Positions 36,401-45,244 are shown, numbered from the stretch's first letter. The stretch is DNA of 64,000 nt from Betaproteobacteria bacterium (GCA_016720925.1 JADKJR010000006.1:124001-188000); one strand, 5' to 3'. The notes: generated by a model from the sequence alone, not told the origin. Numbers and translations are program-made.

Positions 36401-37474
36401 CTGCGTGACGTGAAACGGATGGACGTGGTGGCGGATGCGTGGGATGTCTCGCGCCTTCAGCCGCACTTGCTGATGAACTTCCGCATCGTCGATGCAGACG
36501 GCAAAGAGTTGGCTATGTCGCGCGACTTTGCCGCGCTGAAGGCGCAGTTTGCCGATGCGTCGCGCACGGTATTCTCCACGCTGCATCGCAATCGCCTCGA
36601 ACGCGACGACATCACCAAGTGGGACTTTGAGGCGTTGCCGGAAACCATCAACTTTGAACGCAACCAGATCCGTTACGACGGTTACCCGGCGCTGGTGGAT
36701 CGCGATACGTCTGTATCGATCAAGATTTTCGATGAGCGACAGGCCGCCAGACATAGTCATCGACGCGGACTGACGCGCTTGTTCATGCTGGAGCTGGCGG
36801 AGCAGGTTAAATTTCTGGAGCGCGGCATCAAGCTATCGCCCATGGCGGCGTTCCAGTATGTACATTTCTTCCCCGAGTCAAAGAACCATACCCAGGACGC
36901 AATGCGCAAGGAGCTGGTGTTCGCGGCATTCGCCGGCACGATGGTGGACACGGCATCCGAAGAGATCCGTAGCGAAGACCAATTCGCTGAGACGCGTGCG
37001 GCGGGCAAACCGAAACTCGCCGGCACCTTGCAGGCGCTGGTGAAAGCGATGGAGGAATCGTTCGCGGCGTCCGCTGAAATACGCAAGCTGCTGGATGAAC
37101 GCTACGTGAAGACCTGGGAACACATCGGCCCGGAAATCGAGGATCAGTTGCGGCATCTGTTCGAGCCGGAATTCCTGCGCAATGTTTCAATGGCGCAGTT
37201 GCTGCATTTCCCGCGCTATTTGAAAGCAATCGTGCTCAGGCTCAACAAGGCGCGGGCAGGCTCGATGGAACGCGACCTCGAACAGGCGCGCTCGATTCGA
37301 CCGCTATGGCAGAATGCATTGAAGCTGAAAGACTGGCTGGAACCGAAAGCCGCTGAGTACCGCTGGATGATCGAGGAGCTGCGCGTGTCGCTGTTTGCGC
37401 AAGAGCTGCGGACGCCGTTTCCGGTTAGCGTAAAGCGCGTGACTCGGGCGTGGGAAGAACTGGAGAAGAAGTAG
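33416..37474 (+). CDS. hrpA: ATP-dependent RNA helicase HrpA
   Basis: DEAH-box RNA helicase, involved in rescue of stalled ribosomes and mRNA handling. The 1352-residue protein has Walker A GETGSGKT (near 99), the DEAH box in IIDEAHERSLN (near 196), SATID, and motif VI QRSGRCGR. The long C-terminal HrpA-specific region (DUF3418-type) follows. Near residues 613-651 there is a low-complexity Pro/Ala/Lys stretch (NPPPPAGERSE and on) that looks like a lineage-specific linker. No Shine-Dalgarno is seen before ATG 33416. Confidence 0.95.
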   Translation: MPPTATPRFSFEEVLSADRGKLIALDKKRRDFVRAGKAHDQLDQQFDTQLSSARARFAAKRSRHALVATPTFDDALPIAERRAEIAELIRAHQVVIVCGETGSGKTTQLPKICLELGRGINGMIGCTQPRRIAARSLATRLAKELGAAGSHAVGYKIRFNDHTDENTFVKIMTDGILLAETHSDHSLWAYDTLIIDEAHERSLNIDFLLGYVKQLMAKRPDLKIIITSATIDPQRFSKHFDGAPIIEVSGRTYPVEVRYRPEHFLDDAEDAVPIEDAVVKAVDEIFHETHEGDVLVFLPGEREIRDCDEALRKHHPAQTEVLPLYSRLSNAEQDRVFQLSGRRRIVLATNVAETSLTVPGIRFVIDAGVARINRYSTRSKINQLQIEAISQASAQQRSGRCGRVASGIAVRLYSEEDFNGRPPFTTPEILRTSLADVILRMKSLGLGDVQDFPFIEPPSPRMIEDGYRQLFELGAVDESKGLTALGWKLAKFPVDPAIARMLLAAEREACVREVLVIASALSVQDPRVRPHDKQQEAAIAHEKFAHPQSEFLAFVNLWTFYEEAWKHKKSHRKFDQMLHENFLSPMRMREWRDVHAQLVEVCASAGMHVDASPKQGRVAATANPPPPAGERSERRNSGGEKKETASPAKLAPAHYDNIHRALLTGLISNVGTKGIEGDHYLGTRGIKFQLPRRNQQHAAQKAARMKWVMAAELTETTRVYARTVASIEPEWIEQLAAHLVTRTHFEPHWERKSGQVVAFEQVSIYGLVINPRRRVHYGAINPVEAREIFIRQGLVAGEVDTTAKFLRLNQKLIEDIEDIEAKARRQDVLIDDDDMFALYDAAIPADVVNMAGFEKWRREAEKKTPGVLEFTREQLMRRGANEITFELFPKSLKHRGAVFPLAYRFEPAHMMDGVTITLPVAVLNQVNAARFEWLTMGMLRDKVTALFKALPQKVRSQIVPVPETVSEFIGHVTRRAGMNDLSAAEMPLIDAMTAFLRDVKRMDVVADAWDVSRLQPHLLMNFRIVDADGKELAMSRDFAALKAQFADASRTVFSTLHRNRLERDDITKWDFEALPETINFERNQIRYDGYPALVDRDTSVSIKIFDERQAARHSHRRGLTRLFMLELAEQVKFLERGIKLSPMAAFQYVHFFPESKNHTQDAMRKELVFAAFAGTMVDTASEEIRSEDQFAETRAAGKPKLAGTLQALVKAMEESFAASAEIRKLLDERYVKTWEHIGPEIEDQLRHLFEPEFLRNVSMAQLLHFPRYLKAIVLRLNKARAGSMERDLEQARSIRPLWQNALKLKDWLEPKAAEYRWMIEELRVSLFAQELRTPFPVSVKRVTRAWEELEKK

Positions 37475-37477
37475 AAC

Positions 37478-38653
37478 ATGAAGCCTGAATCCTTCCGTCG
37501 CCTCGCGTCCCGCATGTCCCACATCGCGCCATTCGAGGTAATGGAAATTCAGACGGCCGCGCGTGAGCTGGAGCGGCAGGGCAAGGACGTGATCCACATG
37601 GAAATCGGTGAGCCCGATTTCACCACGCCGCAGCCGATTGTGAATGCTGCCATCGCCGCACTCCAAACCAAGCCGATGTTCTACACGTCAGCGTTGGGTA
37701 TCCAGCCGCTGCGCGAAGCCATTGCCGCGTTCTACGCAAGCAAGTATGGTGTGAGCGTTTCGCCGGAGCGCATCATCGTCACGGCGGGCTCGAGCGCGGC
37801 GCTGTTGCTGGCGTGTGGTGTGTTGCTGAACGCGGGTGACGAAGTGCTGATGGCCGACCCGGGTTATCCGTGCAATCGCCACTTTGTGCGCGCCATGGAA
37901 GGTGTGCCTTGCACGATTCCGGTGGGGCCGGAGCACAATTACCAGTTGACGGCCGGGCATATCCGCGCGCATTGGAACGAACGCGGCGCGGCAGCGCTGG
38001 TGGCATCGCCCTCCAATCCGACCGGCACATTGATCGCCCATGACGAACTGCAGCGCATTCACGGCGAAGTCGCCACTCGTGGCGGCATGCTGATTGTCGA
38101 TGAAATCTATCAGGGGCTCACGTATGACGTGGCGCCAGCCACCGCACTGTCGATCAGTGATGACTTGTTTGTGGTCAACAGTTTTTCCAAGTATTTCCAG
38201 ATGACCGGTTGGCGGCTCGGTTGGCTGGTGGTGCCCGCCGCCTATGTGCGTGACGTGGAGAAGCTTGCGCAGAATCTGTTCATCTCAGCGTCCACGCCTG
38301 CACAGCATGCGGCGCTGGCCGCATTTCGTCCAGATACCCTGGCGATACTCGAACGGCGCCGTGCCGAATTCCAGGTGCGAAGGGACTTCCTGATTCCCGC
38401 GCTGCGCGAACTGGGCTTCAAAATCGCCGTTGTTCCCGAGGGTGCGTTCTACATTTATGCGGATTCGTCACAAATTGCCACTGACAGCTTCGAACTTTCG
38501 CGCAGAATACTGCAGGAAGCGCTCGTCGCGTTGACGCCCGGCAAGGATTTCGGTCATGCCGCGCCGGAACGTCATATTCGCATCGCATACACCCAGACGG
38601 TACCGCGCCTGGCTGAAGCGATCAGCCGCATGAGAGGAGTAATACACGCATGA
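37478..38653 (+). CDS. Pyridoxal-phosphate-dependent aminotransferase, class I/II
   Basis: A 391-residue fold-type I aminotransferase. It shows the N-terminal substrate segment MEIGEPDFTTP, the Asn of ASPSNPTGT, the PLP-contacting Asp/Tyr in VDEIYQGL and the cofactor lysine in NSFSKYFQMTGWRLGW (near residue 237). The C-terminal arginine in RIAYTQ binds the substrate carboxylate. It starts three bases after hrpA and overlaps the next gene by four bases. Substrate range (aspartate, alanine or aromatic) cannot be told from sequence. Confidence 0.88.
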   Translation: MKPESFRRLASRMSHIAPFEVMEIQTAARELERQGKDVIHMEIGEPDFTTPQPIVNAAIAALQTKPMFYTSALGIQPLREAIAAFYASKYGVSVSPERIIVTAGSSAALLLACGVLLNAGDEVLMADPGYPCNRHFVRAMEGVPCTIPVGPEHNYQLTAGHIRAHWNERGAAALVASPSNPTGTLIAHDELQRIHGEVATRGGMLIVDEIYQGLTYDVAPATALSISDDLFVVNSFSKYFQMTGWRLGWLVVPAAYVRDVEKLAQNLFISASTPAQHAALAAFRPDTLAILERRRAEFQVRRDFLIPALRELGFKIAVVPEGAFYIYADSSQIATDSFELSRRILQEALVALTPGKDFGHAAPERHIRIAYTQTVPRLAEAISRMRGVIHA

Positions 38654-39105
38654 TGACCGACGCGCTGCTGGCGTTTTTCCACTACTCGGCAATATTTGTG
38701 CTGTTCGCGTTTTTAACCGTCGAGGCAATGCTGCTGCGAAATCCGCTGGACGCGAATACGGTTCGCTTGATCGCGCGGGTTGATCTCTGGTTTTTTGGCG
38801 CAGCACTTTTGACACTCGTCTCAGGTTTGATGCGTCTGTTCTGGGGCGCGAAGGGGGTCGGTTTCTATTCGCCCAATCCGGTATTTCATGTCAAGGCGGG
38901 TCTATTTATCGCCATCGGCATGCTTTCATTTCCGCCAACGCTGCGATATATCAGTTGGGCAAGGCAGCTCAAGGCCGACGCAAATTTCCTGCCATCCGAA
39001 TCGGAGCGGCGACTGGTGCGCCGCCTGGTCATGATTGAGCTTCACATAGCGTCCGTGTTGCCGCTGGCGGCTGTCCTGATGGCGCGGGGAATCGGATTGG
39101 GGTGA
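38650..39105 (+). CDS. DUF2214 family membrane protein
   Basis: A 151-residue inner-membrane protein with four hydrophobic helices and the DUF2214 features ALLAFFHYSAIFVLFAFL near the N-terminus and NPVFHVKAGLFIAIG in the middle. Conserved histidines in the helices (FHYSA, FHVKA, ELHIAS) recall heme- or metal-binding four-helix proteins, but no function is established. Its ATG overlaps the aminotransferase stop, so it belongs to the hrpA-aminotransferase operon. Confidence 0.83.
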   Translation: MMTDALLAFFHYSAIFVLFAFLTVEAMLLRNPLDANTVRLIARVDLWFFGAALLTLVSGLMRLFWGAKGVGFYSPNPVFHVKAGLFIAIGMLSFPPTLRYISWARQLKADANFLPSESERRLVRRLVMIELHIASVLPLAAVLMARGIGLG

Positions 39106-39137
39106 CTGGCAATTGATTGAATTAACAGGAGGACGTG

Positions 39138-39713
39138 ATGAAGATGTCGAATTTGTTTTTACTCGCCGCGACGGTTTTGCTGGCTGGTATCGCTAGTGCG
39201 CAGGAGCGTGCCATCACCGAGAAGATCACGGTGAAAGCGAATGTCGATGACGTCTGGAAAGCGTGGACGACGACGGAGGGTATCAAGTCGTTTTTTGCGC
39301 CGGACGCGAAGGTAGAATTGAAAGTGGATGGTCCGTTCCAGGTTTACATCAATCCTTTTGCCGAGCCCGGTATGAAGGGTGCCGATGACATGAAGATCAT
39401 CGGCTTTCAGGAAAAGAAAATGCTGTCTTTCACCTGGAATGCGCCGCCCTCATTGCCTGAAGCCCGCAAGCAGCGCACGGTCGTGATCGTGCGGCTGATT
39501 TCGCGTGGCGACGCGCTGACCGATGTCACGCTGCATCATGTTGGCTGGGGTGACGGAGGCGAGTGGGACAAGGCATACGATTACCTTTCCAAGGCCTGGC
39601 CAAATGTACTCAAGAACCTGCAAAAGCGCTTTGACAGCGGACCCGTCGACTGGAAGAATTGGCTGGATATGCTGCGTCCCAAATCGGCGCCGGGTGTGGT
39701 CGAGAAGAAGTAA
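39138..39713 (+). CDS. Secreted SRPBCC (AHSA1-like) domain protein
   Basis: A 191-residue protein with a clear signal peptide (MKMSNLFLLAATVLLAGIASAQ) followed by an SRPBCC/START-type fold of the Hsp90-activator (AHSA1) group: ITEKITVKANVDDVWKAWTT at its start and LHHVGWGDGGEWDKAYDY near the end. Most such proteins are cytosolic, so a signal sequence is notable. AGGAGG sits five bases before ATG 39138. It probably binds a hydrophobic ligand in the periplasm; the ligand is unknown. Convergent with thpR, only 6 bp away. Confidence 0.82.
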   Translation: MKMSNLFLLAATVLLAGIASAQERAITEKITVKANVDDVWKAWTTTEGIKSFFAPDAKVELKVDGPFQVYINPFAEPGMKGADDMKIIGFQEKKMLSFTWNAPPSLPEARKQRTVVIVRLISRGDALTDVTLHHVGWGDGGEWDKAYDYLSKAWPNVLKNLQKRFDSGPVDWKNWLDMLRPKSAPGVVEKK

Positions 39714-39719
39714 CGCGGA

Positions 39720-40244
39720 TCAACCGTCAAGCTGCCAATGCCTGAGCACGCGGTAGACCGGTCCGCCAGGTGTGCGCGTGGAATCGACAAGCACGAAGTC
39801 CTCCACGCGCCATTCGATGGCTGGTATTTCTTTTGGTGAGGGCCACGTCTGGCAGTCTCTGGCGATCGTGATGTGTGGCTGGTAGTCGGTGTTGCTGTCA
39901 CGATGAATGAATTGCCCAAGATCGAGTTCCGGCAAGAGTGAGTTCCGCAATTCGTGCAGCGCGGCAGGCGTGCCGGTGCAGCCCAGCCAAGCCACCTTGG
40001 CAGCCGGAAAATGTGCGCGTGTATCAATATTCAATGCGAACGATTTTGCCTTGACTCGATCGCCGCATTCAAGCGCCATCGGCACGCGCAAGTCTGGTGT
40101 CTGGCCCAGGAAAACCAATGTCATGTGCAGCGTATCAACGCGCATCGGCCGTCCGCGATATTCGCGCATCGCCAGATCGCGTTGCACAACAAGCTGGGCG
40201 CGCACTTCAGGGTTCGGCCACAGGGCAAAGAACAGGCGCGGCAT
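39720..40244 (-). CDS. thpR: RNA 2',3'-cyclic phosphodiesterase
   Basis: A 174-residue 2H phosphoesterase that opens 2',3'-cyclic phosphate on RNA. Both catalytic HxTx motifs are present: HMTLVFLG (His40) and HITIARD (His124). Length and the N-terminal RLFFALWPNPEVR segment fit the ThpR/LigT group. It overlaps nothing and is divergent from the Yip1-like gene by about 20 bp. Confidence 0.93.
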   Translation of the reverse strand: MPRLFFALWPNPEVRAQLVVQRDLAMREYRGRPMRVDTLHMTLVFLGQTPDLRVPMALECGDRVKAKSFALNIDTRAHFPAAKVAWLGCTGTPAALHELRNSLLPELDLGQFIHRDSNTDYQPHITIARDCQTWPSPKEIPAIEWRVEDFVLVDSTRTPGGPVYRVLRHWQLDG

Positions 40245-40264
40245 AATGGACTCATTTGAGCGGG

Positions 40265-40843
40265 ATGACCATGGGCATTTTGAACCGTATCAGAGGAATG
40301 ATGTTGAACCCCCAGGCCGAGTGGGATGCCGTCGCACGCGATGAGCCCGGGTTTCGCGTGCTGCTGCGGAATTATCTGATACCGCTGAGTTTGCTGGCAC
40401 CGTTGGCAACGGTTGCCGGCATGCTCTCGTTTGATACGCGGTGGAATCCCGAATACGGCTATTCGCTGTTGCGTGAACGTGCACCCGTCATCGCGCTGGC
40501 TACTTACTTTTTCCAGATCGCCAGCGTGTATCTTCTGGCGGGTATGCTCTTTCTGCTCGCGCGCACGGAGGGCCGTTCGCCCGGATTTCTGGTGACATTG
40601 CAGGTTGCGGTGTTCGGTTCGATTCCCGTGCTGCTCTCCGGTGTAATGCTGGTGATTCCATTTGGTGTGATGTTCACGATGATGGCGATGCTGTATTCGT
40701 TCTACCTTTATTACCTGGGCGCGGAACGATTGATCGGCATTCGCCCGGCGGACTCCGCGATGTTCATCGGCGTGGTGATGTTCTGCATGATGGTACTGTC
40801 GAGCCTCATGGGCGCAGTTGCGTCGTGGCTGGGAATTCTTTAA
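40265..40843 (+). CDS. Yip1-domain membrane protein
   Basis: A 192-residue integral membrane protein with five to six hydrophobic segments. The N-terminal NRIRGMMLNPQAEWDAV is the usual beginning of bacterial Yip1-domain proteins. ATG 40265 is chosen over a TTG at 40256; ATG 40271 is also possible. The bacterial role of the family is unknown. It is convergent with the broken acetyltransferase gene. Confidence 0.8.
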   Translation: MTMGILNRIRGMMLNPQAEWDAVARDEPGFRVLLRNYLIPLSLLAPLATVAGMLSFDTRWNPEYGYSLLRERAPVIALATYFFQIASVYLLAGMLFLLARTEGRSPGFLVTLQVAVFGSIPVLLSGVMLVIPFGVMFTMMAMLYSFYLYYLGAERLIGIRPADSAMFIGVVMFCMMVLSSLMGAVASWLGIL

Positions 40844-40878
40844 CCTCGTGTCCGTGGATCCTGCCTTTTCACTTCCGA

Positions 40879-41293
40879 TCAGGCGGCCCCGTCAACCAGC
40901 GGCGACACTCGCAATCGTTCCATCGCCACGGATGAGGTGCTGAACCCGAGCTTTGTAAAGAAACCGGACGCGCCGTCGTGGCCGGTGCGCACCAACCAGG
41001 TAATGCGCTTGTTGTTGCCCATCACATGCTGCACCAGTGCGCGACCGACGCCTTGCCGCTGGTGTTCCGGAGAGACAACAACCATGGACAGGTAGCCGTT
41101 TGAAAGGCCATCGGTAATGCCTCGCGCAAAACCGATGATTTCCCTGGCCTTCGAACGCCACCGCGGTGCGTGGCGTGTTGGAGATGAGTAAAGCGAACTG
41201 CGTTGGGTTGCCGACCCGATGTGTCCAGCCACATGCGCAGAGGAACTGGCGGACTGACTCGACTTCCGGTTTGTGAAGGTCGCGGATTTGCAT
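40879..41293 (-). pseudogene. GNAT-family acetyltransferase split by a frameshift
   Basis: The N-terminal part (MQIRDLHKPEVESVRQFL to RTAVAFEG) is in one frame and the acetyl-CoA-binding part (REIIGFARGI, then VVVSPEHQRQGVGRALVQHV, with the R/Q-x-x-G-x-G/A signature) is in another. Removing one base of the CC pair at about 41146-41147 joins them into a single protein of about 138 residues with a normal GNAT layout. It is either a recent pseudogene or an assembly error. It starts 5 bp after the upstream acetyltransferase gene. Confidence 0.75.
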
Positions 41294-41297
41294 GGCG

Positions 41298-41972
41298 TCA
41301 ATGATTACCTGAGCCGGCTGCCAAGTCGGCATCAGGCGCTTGCTCATTGTCCGGCCACAGGTCGAACGAAAAGGCAGGTGCGATCTTCATCGACTCAAGT
41401 TTTCCTTCCAGCAATTGACGCACATGCGGCCACTCCGGATCAATGATGCTGAAGCGCGCGGAATTCCGCTTCCGGCCATTCGGCATGATTCGCTCGTGAC
41501 GAATAATGCCCTCTTCCATGGCGCCAAGCCGAAGGATCGCCGCGCGCGAGCGCTCGTTCAATTCATCCGTCGTGAATTGCACACGGATGCAGCCGAGAAC
41601 TTCAAAGGCATACCGCAGCATGAGGTACTTGGCCTCGGTGTTCACATAGCTTCGCTGCCAGGATGCTGAAATCCAGGTATGGCCGATTTCGAGGCTGCGA
41701 TTTTTCTGATCCATCCGCCAAAAGCGCGTCGAGCCGACTACTTTCCCGCTATCAATTAGTGTGATCGCAAAGGGACGCGTCGTGTCGCTGCTTGGGCCTT
41801 CCAGGGCGGCGGCAATGTAGGCGGATACCGAGTTGGTGTCGGGAACAACCGTGACGTTCAAGTTCCATAGCGCGCCGTCGGCAGCCGCCGTGGCGAGTGC
41901 GGGCGCGTCGGCCGCCTCGAGTGGCCGGAGGACGATGCGGTTGCCGCGTAGCGAAATTGAAGATGCCCACAT
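41298..41972 (-). CDS. GNAT-family acetyltransferase, RimJ/RimL type
   Basis: A 224-residue acetyltransferase. NRIVLRPLEAADAPALA is the usual start of RimJ/RimL-like N-acetyltransferases; LEIGHTWISASWQRSYVNTE and the NERSRAAILRLGAMEEGI segment, with the catalytic-loop Asn, are characteristic. It may act on the N-terminus of a protein or on a small amine. The start is put at ATG 41972 because GGAG lies ten bases upstream; ATG 42020 would add an unsupported extension. Followed by the broken GNAT gene. Confidence 0.82.
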   Translation of the reverse strand: MWASSISLRGNRIVLRPLEAADAPALATAAADGALWNLNVTVVPDTNSVSAYIAAALEGPSSDTTRPFAITLIDSGKVVGSTRFWRMDQKNRSLEIGHTWISASWQRSYVNTEAKYLMLRYAFEVLGCIRVQFTTDELNERSRAAILRLGAMEEGIIRHERIMPNGRKRNSARFSIIDPEWPHVRQLLEGKLESMKIAPAFSFDLWPDNEQAPDADLAAGSGNH

Positions 41973-42182
41973 TTTGCACAAACTCCAAAACTGACGGACG
42001 CCTCCCGAATGACGATTCATGCGCTGTCACCGCTGGCGGTCGCAATGGCCGGGACAAATCGGGACAATTGAATTCAAGTGCCAGATGAAATGTAGTGCGG
42101 CCCATTTGAAATTGCAAACTCTTCATCCAATGACGCGAAAAGTTGCGTCGCACGAATTTTCGGAATCCGATGCGCCTGCATT

Positions 42183-42249
42183 AAACTCAAGCGCTGGCGC
42201 GGAATTTCAGGCGTTTATAGTCCGGAAGGCGCGCCAGTGCTTGAGTTTT
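42183..42249. repeat. Dispersed inverted repeat, copy 4
   Basis: Arms AAACTCAAGCGCTGGCGCGG and GCGCGCCAGTGCTTGAGTTT enclose a loop of about 26 nt. It lies in the divergent gap between the acetyltransferase and the histidine kinase. Apart from it, 41973-42383 shows nothing gene-like. This copy has the best-preserved arms. Confidence 0.85.
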
Positions 42250-42383
42250 ATCATTTTCTGGTTGCTCGAATGCGCGTTGAAGAGGATTGGACTTGGCTTG
42301 CCAAGCCTGAACGCAAGCAATCGCCCTTCATCGGCAATTGGCTCTCAAGTTGTGGCGGAATCCGCCGATAACAGTTGTTACGA

Positions 42384-44642
42384 ATGCCCGTCATGTTGAC
42401 TCCCGCGCTATGCGTCGATAATCAAACGGACAAGATAGAGAGTTCCGTGACGAACGCCGCACCGAAGACAGATATTGAACAACAGATATTTGCCGAGCAA
42501 ATCGCGCTTGTGCATGGCCTGACGCCGTTCACGCTGTTCATGTCGATGATTGGCTCGACGCTGGTGCTGTTCGCGGTGTGGGGAAGCGCACCGCGGTCAT
42601 TGCTGATCGGCTGGTATGTCTGCCACCACATCGTCACGCTTTGCCGCTACCTGGAAATTCGCGCATACCGGCGAGCAACGCCGTCACCGGTTGATGCCGG
42701 CTTCTGGGCCAAGCGTTTCGTTATCGGCACGACCTGCGCTGGTGTGATCTGGGCAATTGCCGGAACCGTCCTGTTTCCGCCGCCGGGGCACGCGACCCAG
42801 TTCTTTGTCGGCATCTATCTGATTGGCGTCGCGGCATCGGGCATGTTCTCGCTGGCCCAGTATTTTCGCGCCTACGTGCCGCTGGCGGTCTTGTCGATCG
42901 CGCCGATGTGCGTTTGGCTGCTTGCCTCCGGCATTCCCGACCAGCAGTTCTCGGGGGGTGCGTCTTTCCTGTTTCTTTACATCGCGCTTTCGAACGCGCG
43001 CCGCTATGAACGCCTGAACAGGGATTCGATTCGCCTGCGATTGGAGATTGAACAGGCGCGCGTGGGGGCCGAAGCGGCCAGCCGCGCGAAGTCGCAGTTC
43101 CTCGCCAACATGAGCCACGAAATTCGCACGCCCATGAACGGCATCCTCGGCATGGCCGAACTTTTGCTCGATACGCCGCTGTCCGAGCGGCAGCGGCGTT
43201 ACCTGGAAACGCTGCACCGCTCGGGCGTAAGCCTGCTCGACATCATCAACGACATCCTCGATTTTTCAAAAATCGAGGCGGGTAAGCTGGAGCTCTCGAT
43301 GTCGGCGTTCAGCCTGCGCGCGACGCTGAACGAACTGTCGGATGCGTTCGCCGAACGCGCCAGCCGCAAAGGGCTGGTGCTTACCTGCAAGATTGCAGAG
43401 GATGTGCCCGACGCGCTGGATGGCGACGTGGTGCGGCTGAGGCAGATCCTCAACAACCTGATTGGCAACGCCGTCAAGTTTACGGAGAAGGGCCGCATTT
43501 CGGTCCTCGTGACGAACGTGCCGGGCACGGCCATGCGCCTTCGGTTCTCGGTCAGGGACAGCGGCATTGGCATCTCGGCGGAAAGCCGCGCATTGATTTT
43601 TGATGCCTTTGCCCAGGCCGACGTTTCCCATACACGGCGCTATGGCGGCACCGGACTCGGCCTGTCGATCTCGAAGCAACTGATCGAGCTCATGGGCGGC
43701 CACCTCGGACTTGACAGTACGCCCGGTGTCGGGTCAACGTTCTGGTTTGAAGTTTCCTTCGCGCCGGCTACCCGGATGCCGGTCGAGCGATCAGCATCAT
43801 CGAATAATCGCACGCTGCGGCCCTTGGCCGGGCATGCGCTGCTGGTGGAAGATCACGAAGTGAACCAGGTGGTTTCGCGCGCGATGCTGGAGTCCTTCGG
43901 CCTGCGCGTCAGCATCGCCGAAAATGGGCTACAGGCGCTGGACGCGATCGCCGCTGAGAGTTTCGATATCGTGCTCATGGACTGCCAGATGCCCGAGCTC
44001 GACGGCTACGAGGCAACCCGCCGCCTGCGCTTGCGCGAGACAGATGGGAACGTGGATGCGGAACTTCGCCTGCGCGTCATCGCTGTTACCGCGAATGCCA
44101 TTGATGGTGATCGCGAGAAATGCATCGCCGCCGGGATGGACGACTACCTGTCGAAGCCTTTCCGGCAGGCCGAACTTCATGCCGTGCTGGTGCGCTGGTT
44201 GCGGTCAGACGCGGCGAAAGGCGTGCCCGATGGCGTTGTGGCGGTGACAGCAGTTGAAAGCAAAGGCGTCGATGACACCACGGTGCGTCCCGAGGGTGTC
44301 GATGACGAGGTGCTTGATCGCCTTGCGGCGTTGCCGAAGCCGGGAATCGTCGAGCAGGTGGTGCGGCTCTATCTGAGCAATTCGAGCCGCGCGCTATCCA
44401 CGCTGCGCGTGTCGCTGGCGCGCGGCGATCGCGAGACCGTGACACAGTGCACCCACGATCTCAAGTCGAGTAGCGGATACGTTGGTGCAACCGGATTGGC
44501 CGATATCTTCGCGGCGATGGAACGCGCCGCGCGCACCGGTGATCTGGCGCGCATCACGGCCATGCTGCCGGGAGCCGAAGCAGGCTATGGGCCGGTCTGC
44601 GATCGCCTGCGCAGACGCCTGGATAAAGGCACGAAAACGTGA
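42384..44642 (+). CDS. Hybrid sensor histidine kinase with receiver and HPt domains
   Basis: A membrane sensor of about 752 residues. The N-terminal part has about six hydrophobic helices (roughly 50-200) and no large periplasmic domain. It is followed by HisKA with the phospho-His in MSHEIRTPMNG (near 244), a HATPase_c domain (N box around NLIGNAVKF, G boxes DSGIGIS and GGTGLGLS), a receiver with LMDCQMPELDGYEA (Asp near 532) and a C-terminal HPt domain with CTHDLKSSSG (His near 689). All four phosphorelay sites are intact. The start is uncertain (ATG 42384 or 42393; TTG 42375 opens the frame). The signal is unknown. Confidence 0.88.
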   Translation: MPVMLTPALCVDNQTDKIESSVTNAAPKTDIEQQIFAEQIALVHGLTPFTLFMSMIGSTLVLFAVWGSAPRSLLIGWYVCHHIVTLCRYLEIRAYRRATPSPVDAGFWAKRFVIGTTCAGVIWAIAGTVLFPPPGHATQFFVGIYLIGVAASGMFSLAQYFRAYVPLAVLSIAPMCVWLLASGIPDQQFSGGASFLFLYIALSNARRYERLNRDSIRLRLEIEQARVGAEAASRAKSQFLANMSHEIRTPMNGILGMAELLLDTPLSERQRRYLETLHRSGVSLLDIINDILDFSKIEAGKLELSMSAFSLRATLNELSDAFAERASRKGLVLTCKIAEDVPDALDGDVVRLRQILNNLIGNAVKFTEKGRISVLVTNVPGTAMRLRFSVRDSGIGISAESRALIFDAFAQADVSHTRRYGGTGLGLSISKQLIELMGGHLGLDSTPGVGSTFWFEVSFAPATRMPVERSASSNNRTLRPLAGHALLVEDHEVNQVVSRAMLESFGLRVSIAENGLQALDAIAAESFDIVLMDCQMPELDGYEATRRLRLRETDGNVDAELRLRVIAVTANAIDGDREKCIAAGMDDYLSKPFRQAELHAVLVRWLRSDAAKGVPDGVVAVTAVESKGVDDTTVRPEGVDDEVLDRLAALPKPGIVEQVVRLYLSNSSRALSTLRVSLARGDRETVTQCTHDLKSSSGYVGATGLADIFAAMERAARTGDLARITAMLPGAEAGYGPVCDRLRRRLDKGTKT

Positions 44643-44658
44643 AAGGAGGAGACGCAGT

Positions 44659-45057
44659 ATGAAGACCCCTGAGCCCGCAACGATCTTGCTGGTTGATGAC
44701 GACGAAACCGGCCGTCTGCTTGTCAAATTGTTTCTCGAACATGCGGGTTTCCGCGTGTTCGAAGCCGACTCCGCCGAGTCTGGCCTTAAGCTTTGCAGCC
44801 GGCAGCGATTTGACCTTTGCCTCATCGACGGCATGCTGCCGCGCATGGATGGATTTCAGATGGTACGCAACTTGCGCGCAGTGCCGGAATATCGTGACGT
44901 GCCGCTTGTAATTCTTTCGGGCCTCGACGGCGCGGAATGGCCCTCACACGCAATGGACGCGGGCGCCACGGATTTCATTTTGAAGTCAAACGATTGGAAT
45001 GGCCTGGTGGAGAGGGCACGAAAGCTGACCGCAACGCCGGCAAGTCGCGCGTCATGA
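44659..45057 (+). CDS. Single-domain response regulator
   Basis: A 132-residue receiver with the acidic pocket VDDDE (12-16), phospho-acceptor Asp57 in LIDGMLPRMDG and the conserved lysine in FILKSND (near 110). There is no output domain. ATG 44659 follows an AAAGGAGGA site, 16 bp after the kinase gene, so the pair forms an operon. It may be a phosphorelay sink, or may signal by protein contact. Confidence 0.9.
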   Translation: MKTPEPATILLVDDDETGRLLVKLFLEHAGFRVFEADSAESGLKLCSRQRFDLCLIDGMLPRMDGFQMVRNLRAVPEYRDVPLVILSGLDGAEWPSHAMDAGATDFILKSNDWNGLVERARKLTATPASRAS

Positions 45058-45176
45058 TTGGACGCAAAAAGCAGAATGTTGTCGGCGCGGAATTGCCAAT
45101 CCTGCGAGGTTAGCAGGTTCCGTATAGCGTCGAAAGACCGCTCGCAACGTCACTCAGCCAACTCATCCATTGGAAT

Positions 45177-45244
45177 TCAAACGCAAGCGCTGGTGCGGCT
45201 CTCTGGCACAAAAAGGCCGGAAATCCGCGCCAATGCTGGTGTTT
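45177..45244. repeat. Dispersed inverted repeat, copy 5
   Basis: The arms CAAACGCAAGCGCTGGTGCG and CCGCGCCAATGCTGGTGTTT are less exact than in copy 4. It lies in the 45058-45300 convergent gap, where nothing else is seen. Confidence 0.65.
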
